A stretch of DNA of 64,000 nucleotides from Labilibaculum manganireducens. Lineage in GTDB: Bacteria > Bacteroidota > Bacteroidia > Bacteroidales > Marinifilaceae. Where the stretch lies: positions 1 to 64,000 of the forward strand of contig NZ_MVDE01000027.1 of NCBI RefSeq assembly GCF_002843385.1. The letters run 5' to 3'. The position numbers and the translations under genes are program-made. The notes under the pieces were generated by a model. The model searched no databases. It saw nothing but the letters and a program-made list of their open reading frames with translations, and was not told the origin of the DNA. Below are positions 55,350 to 63,967 of the stretch, in pieces. Positions within the stretch are counted from its first letter, which is position 1. Each line of letters opens with the position of its first letter.

Positions 55350-57878
55350 ATGAAAAAAGCATTATTACTACTAGTGTTCGGGGTACTACTAACTCCTTTC
55401 GCAAGTTTTGCCAGTGAAGCAGACCTGGTTGTTCCCGATTTAAGACAGAGCATTTTTGACGGACTTGGTGGCATAAATGGCTGGAACTTGTTATTTTATG
55501 GCATTGTAGTTATCGTTCTGGGCTTATTCTTCGGAATGATTCAATTTAATAGAATTAAAAATCTTCCCGTACATCATTCAATGGCTAAGGTTTCCAACAT
55601 TATTTACGAAACCTGTAAAACATACCTTTTGCAGCAAGGCAAATTTCTAATTATTCTTTTTCTGATTATTGGTTTTGCAATTTCCTATTATTTTATTGGT
55701 TTAGCTCATGTATCCATTCCAAAAACTATGCTTATTCTGCTTTGGACTGTACTGGGAATATTAGGATCGTATGGAGTTGCCTGGTTTGGAATCAGGATAA
55801 ATACTTACGCAAACAGCCGCACATCTTTTGCGGCGCTTAAGAAAAAGCCTTTTGATGTAATGTCTATTCCGTTGCAGGCAGGTATGAGTGTTGGTCTTCT
55901 TTTAATTTGCATTGAGCTAATCATGATGATTGCTATTTTGCTGTTTATACCCGGTGATAGTGCCGGTGCTTGTTTCGTAGGTTTTGCTATTGGCGAATCA
56001 TTAGCAGCTTCGGCTCTGCGGATTGCCGGTGGTATTTTCACCAAGATTGCCGACATTGGTGCCGATTTAATGAAAATTGTATTCAAAATTGGTGAAGATG
56101 ACCCACGTAATCCTGGAGTTATTGCCGATTGTACCGGTGATAATGCTGGTGATAGTGTTGGACCAACTGCTGATGGATTTGAGACTTATGGTGTTACCGG
56201 TGTTGCATTAATTACTTTCATTATTTTGATGTTTGGTGAAACCGGATTAATGCCAAACGTTGGTTTTGCATCAACTCTTATTGTCTGGATTTTCGCTATG
56301 CGCGTTCTGATGATTTTTACTTCGGTATTCGCTTATTTGGTAAATCAAGCCATTGCAAAAGCAAGGTACAGTCAAGCTGATCGTTTTAATTTTGAAGCTC
56401 CATTGACTTCCTTGGTTTGGATTACTTCGATTATTTCAATTGTTGTAACTTATGTAGTCAGCGACATCCTAATATCAGATCTGCCTGAAGGATTGTGGTG
56501 GAAACTTTCAACAATAATATCCTGCGGAACACTTGCTGCTGCGGTTATTCCGGAATTAACCAAAGCATTTACCAGTTCTAGTTCCCGTCATGTTCAGGAA
56601 GTGGTTACTGCTTCCCGGGAAGGCGGTGCCTCCTTAACGATTCTTTCGGGAATGGTAGCCGGTAATTTCTCTGCTTTTTGGAAAGGTATGGTAATGATGG
56701 CTTTGATGGCAACTGCATTTTACACCGTTCAAGACATTGCCATATTTGGCGATTATCCTGGAATTTTCGCCTTTGGATTAGTTGCTTTTGGTTTCTTGGG
56801 AATGGGCCCAGTTACCATTGCTGTTGACAGTTATGGCCCTGTAACCGATAATGCTCAATCGGTTTTTGAACTATCACAGATAGAAAAGATTCCAAACATT
56901 AAAGAAGAAATTCTTAATGATTTTGGTTTTGAACCTAATTTTGTAAGTGGCAAACACAATTTAGAAGAGAATGACTCTGCCGGAAATACCTTTAAAGCTA
57001 CGGCCAAACCCGTATTAATTGGTACTGCAGTTATTGGTGCAACAACAATGATTTTTGCAATTATCCTTTTGCTTAAGGGAACTATTCTCTCGAATGGTGA
57101 ATCATTGCTGCAAATTCAATTGACCGATCCATCTGTTATTCTTGGTTTGATTACCGGTGGGGCTGTAATTTTCTGGTTTTCGGGCGCATCCATGCAGGCT
57201 GTTACTACCGGAGCTTATCGTGCAGTTGAATACATCAAAAGGAATATTGATTTGGACAAGACAGAAGCCGACATTGAAGATTCAAAAAATGTTGTGAGAA
57301 TTTGTACTCAGTATGCACAAACAGGAATGTGGAACATTTTTGCCGTAATTTTATGCCTGACACTGGCATTTGCCTTCTTTAGTCCGAACTTCTTTGTAGC
57401 CTATCTGATTTCCATTGCCATTTTTGGTTTGTTTCAGGCCATGTATATGGCCAACGCAGGCGGTGCGTGGGATAATGCTAAAAAAGTGGTTGAAGTTGAT
57501 TTAAAGGAGAAAAACACACCATTACACGATGCTACAATTATTGGTGATACTGTTGGTGATCCATACAAAGACACATCATCGGTAGCCCTGAACCCGATCA
57601 TCAAGTTTTCTACTTTATTTGGACTATTGGCTGCCGAAATTGCCATTGAACTGATTGTTCAATCAGATAAAACAGGAAACATAAATTACGCCCCTTACAT
57701 TGGAGCTGTTTTCTTAGTAATTGGTTTGTTCTTTGTGTACCGTTCATTTTATGGAATGAGAATTCCCGCAAAGGAAGTAAACACTTCCACTCCTCAGACA
57801 AAACATGAGGAAACACAAATGGGAAGTAATCATCAGAATCAGATAAAAATGGACGTAGCCGGCAAAACAAGTAACTAG
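55350..57878 (+). CDS. hppA: Membrane-bound proton-translocating pyrophosphatase
   Basis: The 842-residue protein couples PPi hydrolysis to ion pumping. A signal-peptide-like N-terminus (MKKALLLLVFGVLLTPFASFA) precedes about 16 helices. Active-site segments: GGIFTKIADIGADL, DDPRNPGVIADCTGDNAGDSVG (about 250-271), AVDSYGPVTDNA, and the late NAGGAWDNAKK with TVGDPYKDTSS. The GNTFKA box has Lys549 where K+-dependent enzymes have Ala, which predicts K+ independence and H+ pumping. DSVGPTADGFETYG differs from the usual DCAGM-type segment. It ends in a hydrophilic tail of about 35 residues. The subtype is inferred. Confidence 0.92.
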   Translation: MKKALLLLVFGVLLTPFASFASEADLVVPDLRQSIFDGLGGINGWNLLFYGIVVIVLGLFFGMIQFNRIKNLPVHHSMAKVSNIIYETCKTYLLQQGKFLIILFLIIGFAISYYFIGLAHVSIPKTMLILLWTVLGILGSYGVAWFGIRINTYANSRTSFAALKKKPFDVMSIPLQAGMSVGLLLICIELIMMIAILLFIPGDSAGACFVGFAIGESLAASALRIAGGIFTKIADIGADLMKIVFKIGEDDPRNPGVIADCTGDNAGDSVGPTADGFETYGVTGVALITFIILMFGETGLMPNVGFASTLIVWIFAMRVLMIFTSVFAYLVNQAIAKARYSQADRFNFEAPLTSLVWITSIISIVVTYVVSDILISDLPEGLWWKLSTIISCGTLAAAVIPELTKAFTSSSSRHVQEVVTASREGGASLTILSGMVAGNFSAFWKGMVMMALMATAFYTVQDIAIFGDYPGIFAFGLVAFGFLGMGPVTIAVDSYGPVTDNAQSVFELSQIEKIPNIKEEILNDFGFEPNFVSGKHNLEENDSAGNTFKATAKPVLIGTAVIGATTMIFAIILLLKGTILSNGESLLQIQLTDPSVILGLITGGAVIFWFSGASMQAVTTGAYRAVEYIKRNIDLDKTEADIEDSKNVVRICTQYAQTGMWNIFAVILCLTLAFAFFSPNFFVAYLISIAIFGLFQAMYMANAGGAWDNAKKVVEVDLKEKNTPLHDATIIGDTVGDPYKDTSSVALNPIIKFSTLFGLLAAEIAIELIVQSDKTGNINYAPYIGAVFLVIGLFFVYRSFYGMRIPAKEVNTSTPQTKHEETQMGSNHQNQIKMDVAGKTSN

Positions 57879-57897
57879 CTGTTGCATTTAAATACAA

Positions 57898-57930
57898 AAC
57901 CCCGAAGAATTTCTTCGGGGTTGTTTTTTT
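57898..57930. terminator. Bidirectional intrinsic terminator
   Basis: AACCCCGAAGAA pairs with TTCTTCGGGGTT, with a T-rich run on the right and A-rich sequence on the left, between hppA (+) and ribF (-). Confidence 0.9.
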
Positions 57931-57945
57931 AGCTGTGTTACTTAT

Positions 57946-58875
57946 TTATCCCAACAGACTTATCACTTCTAATTTATCCTTCGCCAACTGAGCTTTCAAC
58001 TCATCAAGCGAAGCAAAAAACTGCTCGTTTCGAATGCGCTGATAAAAATGAATCGTAATATTTTTGAAGTAGATATCCTGATTAAAATCCAATATATGAA
58101 CTTCGATAGACCGGTTATCCAACTGATTATTTACGGTTGGGCGAACACCAATATTCAGCATTCCCAAATACCGTTTATCATCCACATCAACTTTTACGGC
58201 ATAAACGCCGTCTTTTGGAACCAGCTTATAGCTTTCCTGAGGATCAATGTTTGCGGTTGGAAATCCAATGGTGTGTCCTAATTTTTTTCCGTTAACAACA
58301 TCTCCTTTAATAAAAAACCGATAACCTAAATATTTATTTGCCATTTGAATATCACCATCGGCAATGGCATTCCTTATTTTTGTAGAGCTAACATTTATAG
58401 CATCCATATTCAAGACATCCTGACGCTCTATTTTAAAGTTTAACTGATCGGCAAAAACCTTTAAATCTTCATATTTCCCTTCCCGGTTGTGCCCAAAACG
58501 ATGATCGTAGCCAACCACCAGATATTTCATTCCCAGTTGTTTCACCAAAATCTTTTCGACAAACTCAATGTAAGTTAATTTGGAAAATTCTTTTGTAAAT
58601 GGATAAACAACTAAATGATCGATACCCGCAACTTCGAGCAACACCTTTTTTTCTTCCAAAGTATTGATTAAACGCAAGCCATTGTCCTCTGTATTTAAAA
58701 CCAGTCGCGGGTGAGGATAAAAAGTGAATATTACAGTTTCTCCATTTACTTTTTGAGCCAATTCCTGCAAGCGGCGAATCACTTTTCGATGCCCAAGGTG
58801 CACCCCATCGAAGGTACCTATAGTTACAACTGGATTAATTGCGGAAAAATCTTTTAAATCCGTATATATTTTCAT
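57946..58875 (-). CDS. ribF: Bifunctional riboflavin kinase / FAD synthetase
   Basis: The 309-residue enzyme makes FMN then FAD. The N-terminal adenylyltransferase has TIGTFDGVHLGHRKVI and VVGYDHRFGHNREGK. The C-terminal riboflavin kinase has GHTIGFPTANI and LVPKDGVYAVKV. Length is typical. A TAATTTTG box on the minus strand (58890-58883) lies 7 bp before the ATG, which would make a nearly leaderless mRNA if used. Confidence 0.96.
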   Translation of the reverse strand: MKIYTDLKDFSAINPVVTIGTFDGVHLGHRKVIRRLQELAQKVNGETVIFTFYPHPRLVLNTEDNGLRLINTLEEKKVLLEVAGIDHLVVYPFTKEFSKLTYIEFVEKILVKQLGMKYLVVGYDHRFGHNREGKYEDLKVFADQLNFKIERQDVLNMDAINVSSTKIRNAIADGDIQMANKYLGYRFFIKGDVVNGKKLGHTIGFPTANIDPQESYKLVPKDGVYAVKVDVDDKRYLGMLNIGVRPTVNNQLDNRSIEVHILDFNQDIYFKNITIHFYQRIRNEQFFASLDELKAQLAKDKLEVISLLG

Positions 58876-59311
58876 GTGCCGGCAAAATTATTCTATCAAA
58901 GCATTCTCTTTCGTCTCCACCTCTCCCCCAGCTTTTCGAGCCATACAATTGAGAATTCATCTTTATTTCTTGATGCAAAAATATGAAAATTTAAGGAACA
59001 AACTCAGCCTAAAGGTAAGCGAATTCTATTTCATGCGAATGTTTGAAATAAAAGGATTCGTCTGCAAGGCATATATGAGACATGTTTTTTACGAGGAACA
59101 AATTAAATCCGGGAAGGGAATAATAATGATTAAACAGGAAATTATTAGTAAATTTCCCGCTTAGTTTCCGAATAGAATTATGAAATAATTAAATTCATTT
59201 CCTTTTTCTATGGTAATATTATGAGGATCACTTACTAAATAAGCGGCTGTAAATATTCATTCGGATAAAAATCGAAAAAACTGTTTAATGTAACCAACGA
59301 AAACCAATCAT
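58876..59311. other. Intergenic gap without recognised gene
   Basis: This 436 bp gap includes a 96-residue plus-strand open frame (58874-59164) with no known domain and implausible composition at its start. No clear TAnnTTTG box was found for the downstream lipoprotein gene. I see no RNA gene or repeat. Confidence 0.5.
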
Positions 59312-60466
59312 ATGAAAAAATTATTATTAGCCCTTCCGATACTTTTATTCTGGGCTTGTAGTCAAAAAGACCTAGTTAAAGTAGAAGGTAAAATTGATCA
59401 TGCAGATGGTAAAGTATTGTATTTTGACAGACTGAATACTACTGGTGTTGAAGTTTTGGACTCAACTACATTGGATGAAGAAGGTCGATTTAAATTTAAA
59501 GTGGAAAATACCCAACCCGAATTTTATCTGCTGCGCCTTTCGAATGGAAAATTAATTACCCTTTTAGCTGAAGCCAACGAGAGCATTCTTGTTTACAGCA
59601 AAAGTGAAAATATGGGGAAAAATTACATTGTTGAAGGCTCCAAAGGCTCTAAATTAGTTAAGGAGTTAAACGATAAACTGAATGAGACCAAGGATCAGCT
59701 TGCATCTATTCGTAAAGAACTGGAAGAGAAAAAGACTGATCCGAACTACTCCAGCATTTCGCAAAACTTATTGGCAGATTACGTGAAAGCTCTTCAAAGC
59801 CAAAGAGAATTTTCAATTAATTTCATCATGAAAAATGCCACCTCTTTATCGAGCTATATGGCTTTGTATCAAAAATTAGATGACAAGACTTTTACCTTAA
59901 ACGAAAACGACGACATCAAATTTGTTAAAATCGTTGCTTCATCGATGAAAGCCTTGTATCCTGAACATGATTATACCAAAGCAATTTTAAGTAATCTTGC
60001 CGATCTTGAAAAACGTATGGTCAACCTTAAAATATCTAAGCTGATTGAAGAAAAAGGAAGTAGTTTTCCTGATATTACTCTTCCTAATGCAAAAGGAAAA
60101 GAAGTTACCCTTAGCTCTTTACAAGGTAAATTTATTGTTTTAAGTTTTTGGGCGTCTCAAGATGCCAATTCGCGCAAACAGAATGCAAACTTGAAGAAGA
60201 TATACGATAAATTCAACAAAAAAGGACTGGAAATTTATCAGGTTTCTGTTGATCAGAATGAAAAACTATGGACTAAAGCCATTCAAGAAGATCAGTTAAA
60301 CTGGACTAATGTCTGCGATTTAAAAAACGGAAGTGCTATGGCAACCAGACTATACAATATTCAATCAATACCATCGAACTACCTGTTGGATCAGAAAGGT
60401 GAGATTGTTGGTAAAAATCTTTTTGGTTTGGCTCTTGAAGAAAAAATTGCCGAATACGTGAAGTAG
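59312..60466 (+). CDS. TlpA-like lipoprotein (DUF4369 plus thioredoxin fold) lacking CxxC
   Basis: The 384-residue protein has a lipobox LLFWAC (Cys16) followed by SQKD. A DUF4369-like beta domain spans about 22-110 (VEGKIDHADGKVLYFDRL). A coiled-coil/helical segment follows (about 113-240), then a thioredoxin-like domain from about 250 (FPDITLPNAKGKEVTLSSLQGKFIVLSFWAS). Where related TlpA proteins read WCGPC, this one has Q283-D-A-N-S287, so both redox Cys are missing. The cis-Pro loop (IPSNYLLD) is kept. It is probably periplasmic or outer-membrane anchored, with a non-redox or binding role. Confidence 0.85.
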   Translation: MKKLLLALPILLFWACSQKDLVKVEGKIDHADGKVLYFDRLNTTGVEVLDSTTLDEEGRFKFKVENTQPEFYLLRLSNGKLITLLAEANESILVYSKSENMGKNYIVEGSKGSKLVKELNDKLNETKDQLASIRKELEEKKTDPNYSSISQNLLADYVKALQSQREFSINFIMKNATSLSSYMALYQKLDDKTFTLNENDDIKFVKIVASSMKALYPEHDYTKAILSNLADLEKRMVNLKISKLIEEKGSSFPDITLPNAKGKEVTLSSLQGKFIVLSFWASQDANSRKQNANLKKIYDKFNKKGLEIYQVSVDQNEKLWTKAIQEDQLNWTNVCDLKNGSAMATRLYNIQSIPSNYLLDQKGEIVGKNLFGLALEEKIAEYVK

Positions 60467-60484
60467 ATTTACACAAAACCTCAT

Positions 60485-60518
60485 TCACCAACCCCTTCGC
60501 TTTAAAAGGGGAAGGGGA
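60485..60518. repeat. C/G-rich palindromic element
   Basis: ACCAACCCCTTCGC is followed by TTTAAAAGGGGAAGGGGAG, so CCCCTT can pair with AAGGGG in two registers. The compact G/C-rich palindrome in AT-rich intergenic DNA resembles dispersed palindromic elements found between Bacteroidota genes. Only one copy was seen in this window. Confidence 0.45.
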
Positions 60519-60558
60519 GAAAAAAATGACAATTACAAACCATTTGTCTTAGACAGAA

Positions 60559-61329
60559 ATGATCGAAAACAAAAAAATATACTTTGCATCGGATGTACAT
60601 TTAGGAGCTCCTGCTTTACGAAACAACCGCGAGCGCGAAAAATTGTTTGTGCGATGGCTCGATCAGGTGAAGGATGATGCAGAAACCATCTATCTGATGG
60701 GAGATATTTTTGATTTTTGGTTTGAGTACAAACGTGCTGTGCCAAGAGGTTTTACTCGTGTACTGGGTAAGATTGCTGAAATTACTGATTCTGGAATTCC
60801 TGTGCATTTCTTTACCGGCAACCACGACATTTGGGTGTTCGACTACTTACCAACCGAAATTGGTGTGATTGTACATCGGGATATCGTAAAAACCGAAATT
60901 AAAGGGAAAAAGTTTTTTCTTGGGCATGGTGATGGATTGGGCCCCTTCGACAAGAATTACAAACTACTGAAGAAGATATTTACCAGTCGTTTTTTGCAAT
61001 GGTCGTTTGCCCGTATCCATCCTAATTTATCAATTTGGCTGGCCCATAAATGGTCGGGACACAGCAGACTTAGAGATGGAAAAGTAGAGGCCGACAGCTT
61101 TAGAGGCATAGATAAAGAATGGTTGATTCTGTTTGCCAAAGATGAATTGAAAAAGGAACATTTCGACTACTTTGTTTTTGGACACCGGCACTGGCCATCT
61201 AATGTCGATTTAAACGGTAAAAGCCGATACATCAACACCGGCGATTGGATAACTCATTTTACCTATGCTGTATTCGATGGAGAAAAAATGGAGCTTAAGG
61301 AATACGACAAACCTAAAATTAACCACTAA
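60559..61329 (+). CDS. lpxH: UDP-2,3-diacylglucosamine diphosphatase LpxH
   Basis: The 256-residue calcineurin-like metallophosphatase cleaves UDP-2,3-diacyl-GlcN to lipid X in lipid A synthesis. The metal-binding motifs are in order: ASDVHLG, MGDIFDFWFEY, FTGNHDIW, GHGDGLGP and FGHRHWP. It acts at the inner face of the cytoplasmic membrane. Together with kdsD and lptB it is one of three LPS genes in the window, not in one operon. Confidence 0.92.
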   Translation: MIENKKIYFASDVHLGAPALRNNREREKLFVRWLDQVKDDAETIYLMGDIFDFWFEYKRAVPRGFTRVLGKIAEITDSGIPVHFFTGNHDIWVFDYLPTEIGVIVHRDIVKTEIKGKKFFLGHGDGLGPFDKNYKLLKKIFTSRFLQWSFARIHPNLSIWLAHKWSGHSRLRDGKVEADSFRGIDKEWLILFAKDELKKEHFDYFVFGHRHWPSNVDLNGKSRYINTGDWITHFTYAVFDGEKMELKEYDKPKINH

Positions 61330-61394
61330 GAGCACAACATACTTTGTGGTTAAAAAAATAACATTCTCCACTTCACCTCAAAAACCAATGTATA

Positions 61395-61412
61395 AACGCA
61401 GCATGCTGCGTT
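61395..61412. repeat. 18-bp perfect palindrome upstream of rmuC
   Basis: AACGCAGCATGCTGCGTT is its own reverse complement. It lies in the 103-bp gap between lpxH and rmuC, 20 bp before the rmuC ATG. It could be an operator, a hairpin in the rmuC leader, or chance. Confidence 0.6.
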
Positions 61413-61432
61413 ACTACAAACAAAAATACAAA

Positions 61433-62806
61433 ATGGAAATAGTATACATCGCAATCGGAATAATCTGTGGATTGGTTATTGCCTGGTTTATCTACCGCAG
61501 AAAAGCAGGACAACAGTCGGCTTTGCATCGGGAAGAGCTGCTGAAACAGGAAAACGCTTTTATCAACGAAAAGAGTGAGCTTTCGCACAAACTTTCGGTT
61601 TTGGAAGAACGGGCCAATAATCTGCAAAAGGAGAAAACAGAAGTAAACGAGGCGATGAATCTGGAGCGTCAGAAGAATGAGAATTTGACCCGCTCTGTTT
61701 CCATATCCGCCACCGAGCGAAAGAATTTGGAAGAACGCCTAACAACTCAAAAACAAGAGTTGGAAGAACTTCAGAAGAAATTCACTACCGAATTTGAGAA
61801 TATCGCCACCAAAATACTAAAGGAAAACACCAAAGAATTTACTTCTTCGAATCAGAAAAACATGAGTGACATCATGAGTCCGATTAAGGAAAAACTGATG
61901 TCGTTTGAGAAAAAAGTAGAGGAAACTTACGATAGGGAACTGCGTGATAAGATCAGCCTAAAGGAAGAGGTGAAAAAGCTTTACGATCTGAATTCCAAAA
62001 TTAGTGATGAAGCCAACAACCTGACCAAAGCTTTAAAAGGTGATGTAAAAAAACAGGGAAATTGGGGTGAAGTGGTTCTGGAGCGAATATTGGAGCGGTC
62101 GGGCTTAACCAAAGGTCAGGAATACGACCGCGAAGTGGTGATGCAAAACAGTGAAGGACAAACCATTCGCCCGGATGTGATCATTCATTTGCCGGAAGAG
62201 AAACACGTAATTGTTGATTCGAAAGTATCGCTGATTGCTTACGAACGGTTTATAAATTCAATTGGTGATGTGGATGCCGAAAAGTTCCAAAAGGAACATA
62301 TTGTTTCGATGAAAGCTCACGTAAAAGAATTGGCCGAGAAACATTACCAAAGCTCTGCGGCAATAAACTCGCCTGACTTTGTTCTCATGTTTATGCCGAT
62401 TGAATCATCCTTTGCGATGGCAGTGCAATACGATCAGGAGCTTTTTAATTATGCGTGGGACAACAAAATTGTGATTGTGAGTCCATCAACTTTGCTGGCA
62501 ACCTTGCGTACCATTGCTTCGATCTGGAAACAGGAACAGCAAAACCGAAATGTATTGGAAATTGCCAAGCAAGGCGGTTTGCTTTACGACAAATTAGTTG
62601 GTTTTGTTGAGGATATGATCAATTTAGGCAGACAAATGGACACTTCAAAAAAGACTTATGCTACGGCAATGAATAAGTTAACCGAAGGAAGTGGTAACCT
62701 TATTCGAAGAGCGGAGAACATTCGTGAGTTAGGTGCCAAAGTAAAAAAGAAACTGCCTCAATCGTTGATCGATAGAATTAACGATACGGAAGCAATTGCA
62801 GAATAA
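61433..62806 (+). CDS. rmuC: DNA recombination protein RmuC
   Basis: About 457 residues from the ATG at 61433 (MEIVYIAIGIICGLVIAWFIY, a membrane helix). The frame is open back to 61265, inside lpxH, but that extension is implausible. A long coiled coil spans about 35-160, followed by the RmuC nuclease-like domain: GNWGEVVLERILERSGL, RPDVIIHLPEEKHVIVDSKVSL, FMPIESSFAMA, and VIVSPSTLLATLRT. In E. coli RmuC limits inversions at short repeats. The membrane anchoring is seen; the exact activity is family knowledge. Confidence 0.93.
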   Translation: MEIVYIAIGIICGLVIAWFIYRRKAGQQSALHREELLKQENAFINEKSELSHKLSVLEERANNLQKEKTEVNEAMNLERQKNENLTRSVSISATERKNLEERLTTQKQELEELQKKFTTEFENIATKILKENTKEFTSSNQKNMSDIMSPIKEKLMSFEKKVEETYDRELRDKISLKEEVKKLYDLNSKISDEANNLTKALKGDVKKQGNWGEVVLERILERSGLTKGQEYDREVVMQNSEGQTIRPDVIIHLPEEKHVIVDSKVSLIAYERFINSIGDVDAEKFQKEHIVSMKAHVKELAEKHYQSSAAINSPDFVLMFMPIESSFAMAVQYDQELFNYAWDNKIVIVSPSTLLATLRTIASIWKQEQQNRNVLEIAKQGGLLYDKLVGFVEDMINLGRQMDTSKKTYATAMNKLTEGSGNLIRRAENIRELGAKVKKKLPQSLIDRINDTEAIAE

Positions 62807-62827
62807 TTACAAAACATACCTATACTA

Positions 62828-62857
62828 AAAAAGGTCACGATATATCGTGACCTTTTT
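62828..62857 (+). terminator. Terminator of rmuC
   Basis: AAAAGGTCACGA pairs with TCGTGACCTTTT around TATA, followed by T residues. Confidence 0.9.
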
Positions 62858-63104
62858 GTTTGCAGCAAAATATTATTGTTCCAGAAAGGATGTATAGTGT
62901 CGCTAAACTTAAAATCGGTTATCCGAACTGTCAGGGATTATTTCATTTGCTAATTATAATCAATACAAATAGACAATTGATCCATATTAAAAAAAACTTC
63001 TATTAACATTAATCCAATTTTATTTTGATAAATTCGCAAAGATTTACGTAAGATTGAATTTTTGCATCAATAAATAACAAGATTAAACTCTAAATAAACC
63101 AAGT

Positions 63105-63914
63105 ATGAATCATTTAAAATACCTCTTGCCAATTCTTTTGTTTTCTTCTTTTCAGCTTAGTGCTCAGGATAGAATTGTAAAAACCAATCAGGATACCATT
63201 GTATGCAAGGTTAAGGAAGTTTTAACCGATGAAGTAAAATACATCATCCCCGAAACCTCAAATGACATTCTGTTTGGAATCGATAAAAACGACATTCTTA
63301 AAATTATATTGGAAAACGGGAAAGATCTGAGCTTTTCTCATTCTCTTTACGGAAAGGAAACCTATGAAAATCAGAAAAAACACGCCATCAAAGTAGATTT
63401 TCTGGCTCCATTAACCGGAAACACCACATTATCATATGAAAAACTAATCCGACCTTCAAGAAGCTGGGAAGTGAGTTTGGGAATAATTGGTTTGGGTGTT
63501 GATAATGACGATGAGAATCCCCGAGGTGCTTTTGCGAAGTTTGGGATGAAATTTATAAAGAGTCCTGATTTTTATTTGAAAGGCATGCGTTATGCTCATG
63601 TTTTAAAAGGAACATATGTGAAACCTGAGATTGCCTTCTCTATCTATTCTCGTGAGTATGGCTATGATTATTACAATGGTTATTGGGGCAATGGTGAGGA
63701 CAGAGAATCGAACTGGGCTGCGGCTTTCAATATTATTGTAGGAAAGCAATATGTTTTTAATGACATTTTTCTTTTGGATATGTATTTCGGTTTGGGCTAT
63801 GGATTTAGTAAGGATAATGACTACGAATCCTATCATTATGGTTTTTCGGGTGCCAATTCGGATACTCCACTGACTATAACGGCTGGTCTTAAAATTGGTG
63901 TTTTGTTGAAATAA
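63105..63914 (+). CDS. Secreted beta-barrel-like protein, function unknown
   Basis: The 269-residue protein has a signal peptide (MNHLKYLLPILLFSSFQLSAQ). A small N-terminal module follows (TNQDTIVCKVKEVLTDEVKYIIPE and then DILKIILENGKDL). The rest is strand-rich and aromatic, with alternating polar/hydrophobic residues (SWEVSLGIIGLGV, NWAAAFNIIVGKQYVF, FLLDMYFGLGYGF), consistent with an outer-membrane beta barrel. No adjacent partner helps name it. AATTTTTG just upstream (63057-63064) is one base off a -7 box. Confidence 0.7.
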   Translation: MNHLKYLLPILLFSSFQLSAQDRIVKTNQDTIVCKVKEVLTDEVKYIIPETSNDILFGIDKNDILKIILENGKDLSFSHSLYGKETYENQKKHAIKVDFLAPLTGNTTLSYEKLIRPSRSWEVSLGIIGLGVDNDDENPRGAFAKFGMKFIKSPDFYLKGMRYAHVLKGTYVKPEIAFSIYSREYGYDYYNGYWGNGEDRESNWAAAFNIIVGKQYVFNDIFLLDMYFGLGYGFSKDNDYESYHYGFSGANSDTPLTITAGLKIGVLLK

Positions 63915-63939
63915 AAAAAACTTCAATAATTTTTAGGTA

Positions 63940-63967
63940 GGGTTGCGACAGGTCGTGACCCTTTTTT
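63940..63967 (+). terminator. Terminator after the last gene
   Basis: GGGTTGCGAC pairs with GTCGTGACCC (two G-U pairs) around AG, followed by six T. Confidence 0.82.

Noticed and set aside
58874-59164. 96-residue plus-strand open frame after ribF
   Set aside because: It begins within the ribF start region on the other strand, has no known domain, and its first third reads as antisense noise.
61321-61351. AACCAC...GTGGTT inverted repeat just after lpxH
   Set aside because: Only 6 bp of pairing across a 19-nt loop and it overlaps the lpxH stop. Too weak to call a terminator on its own.
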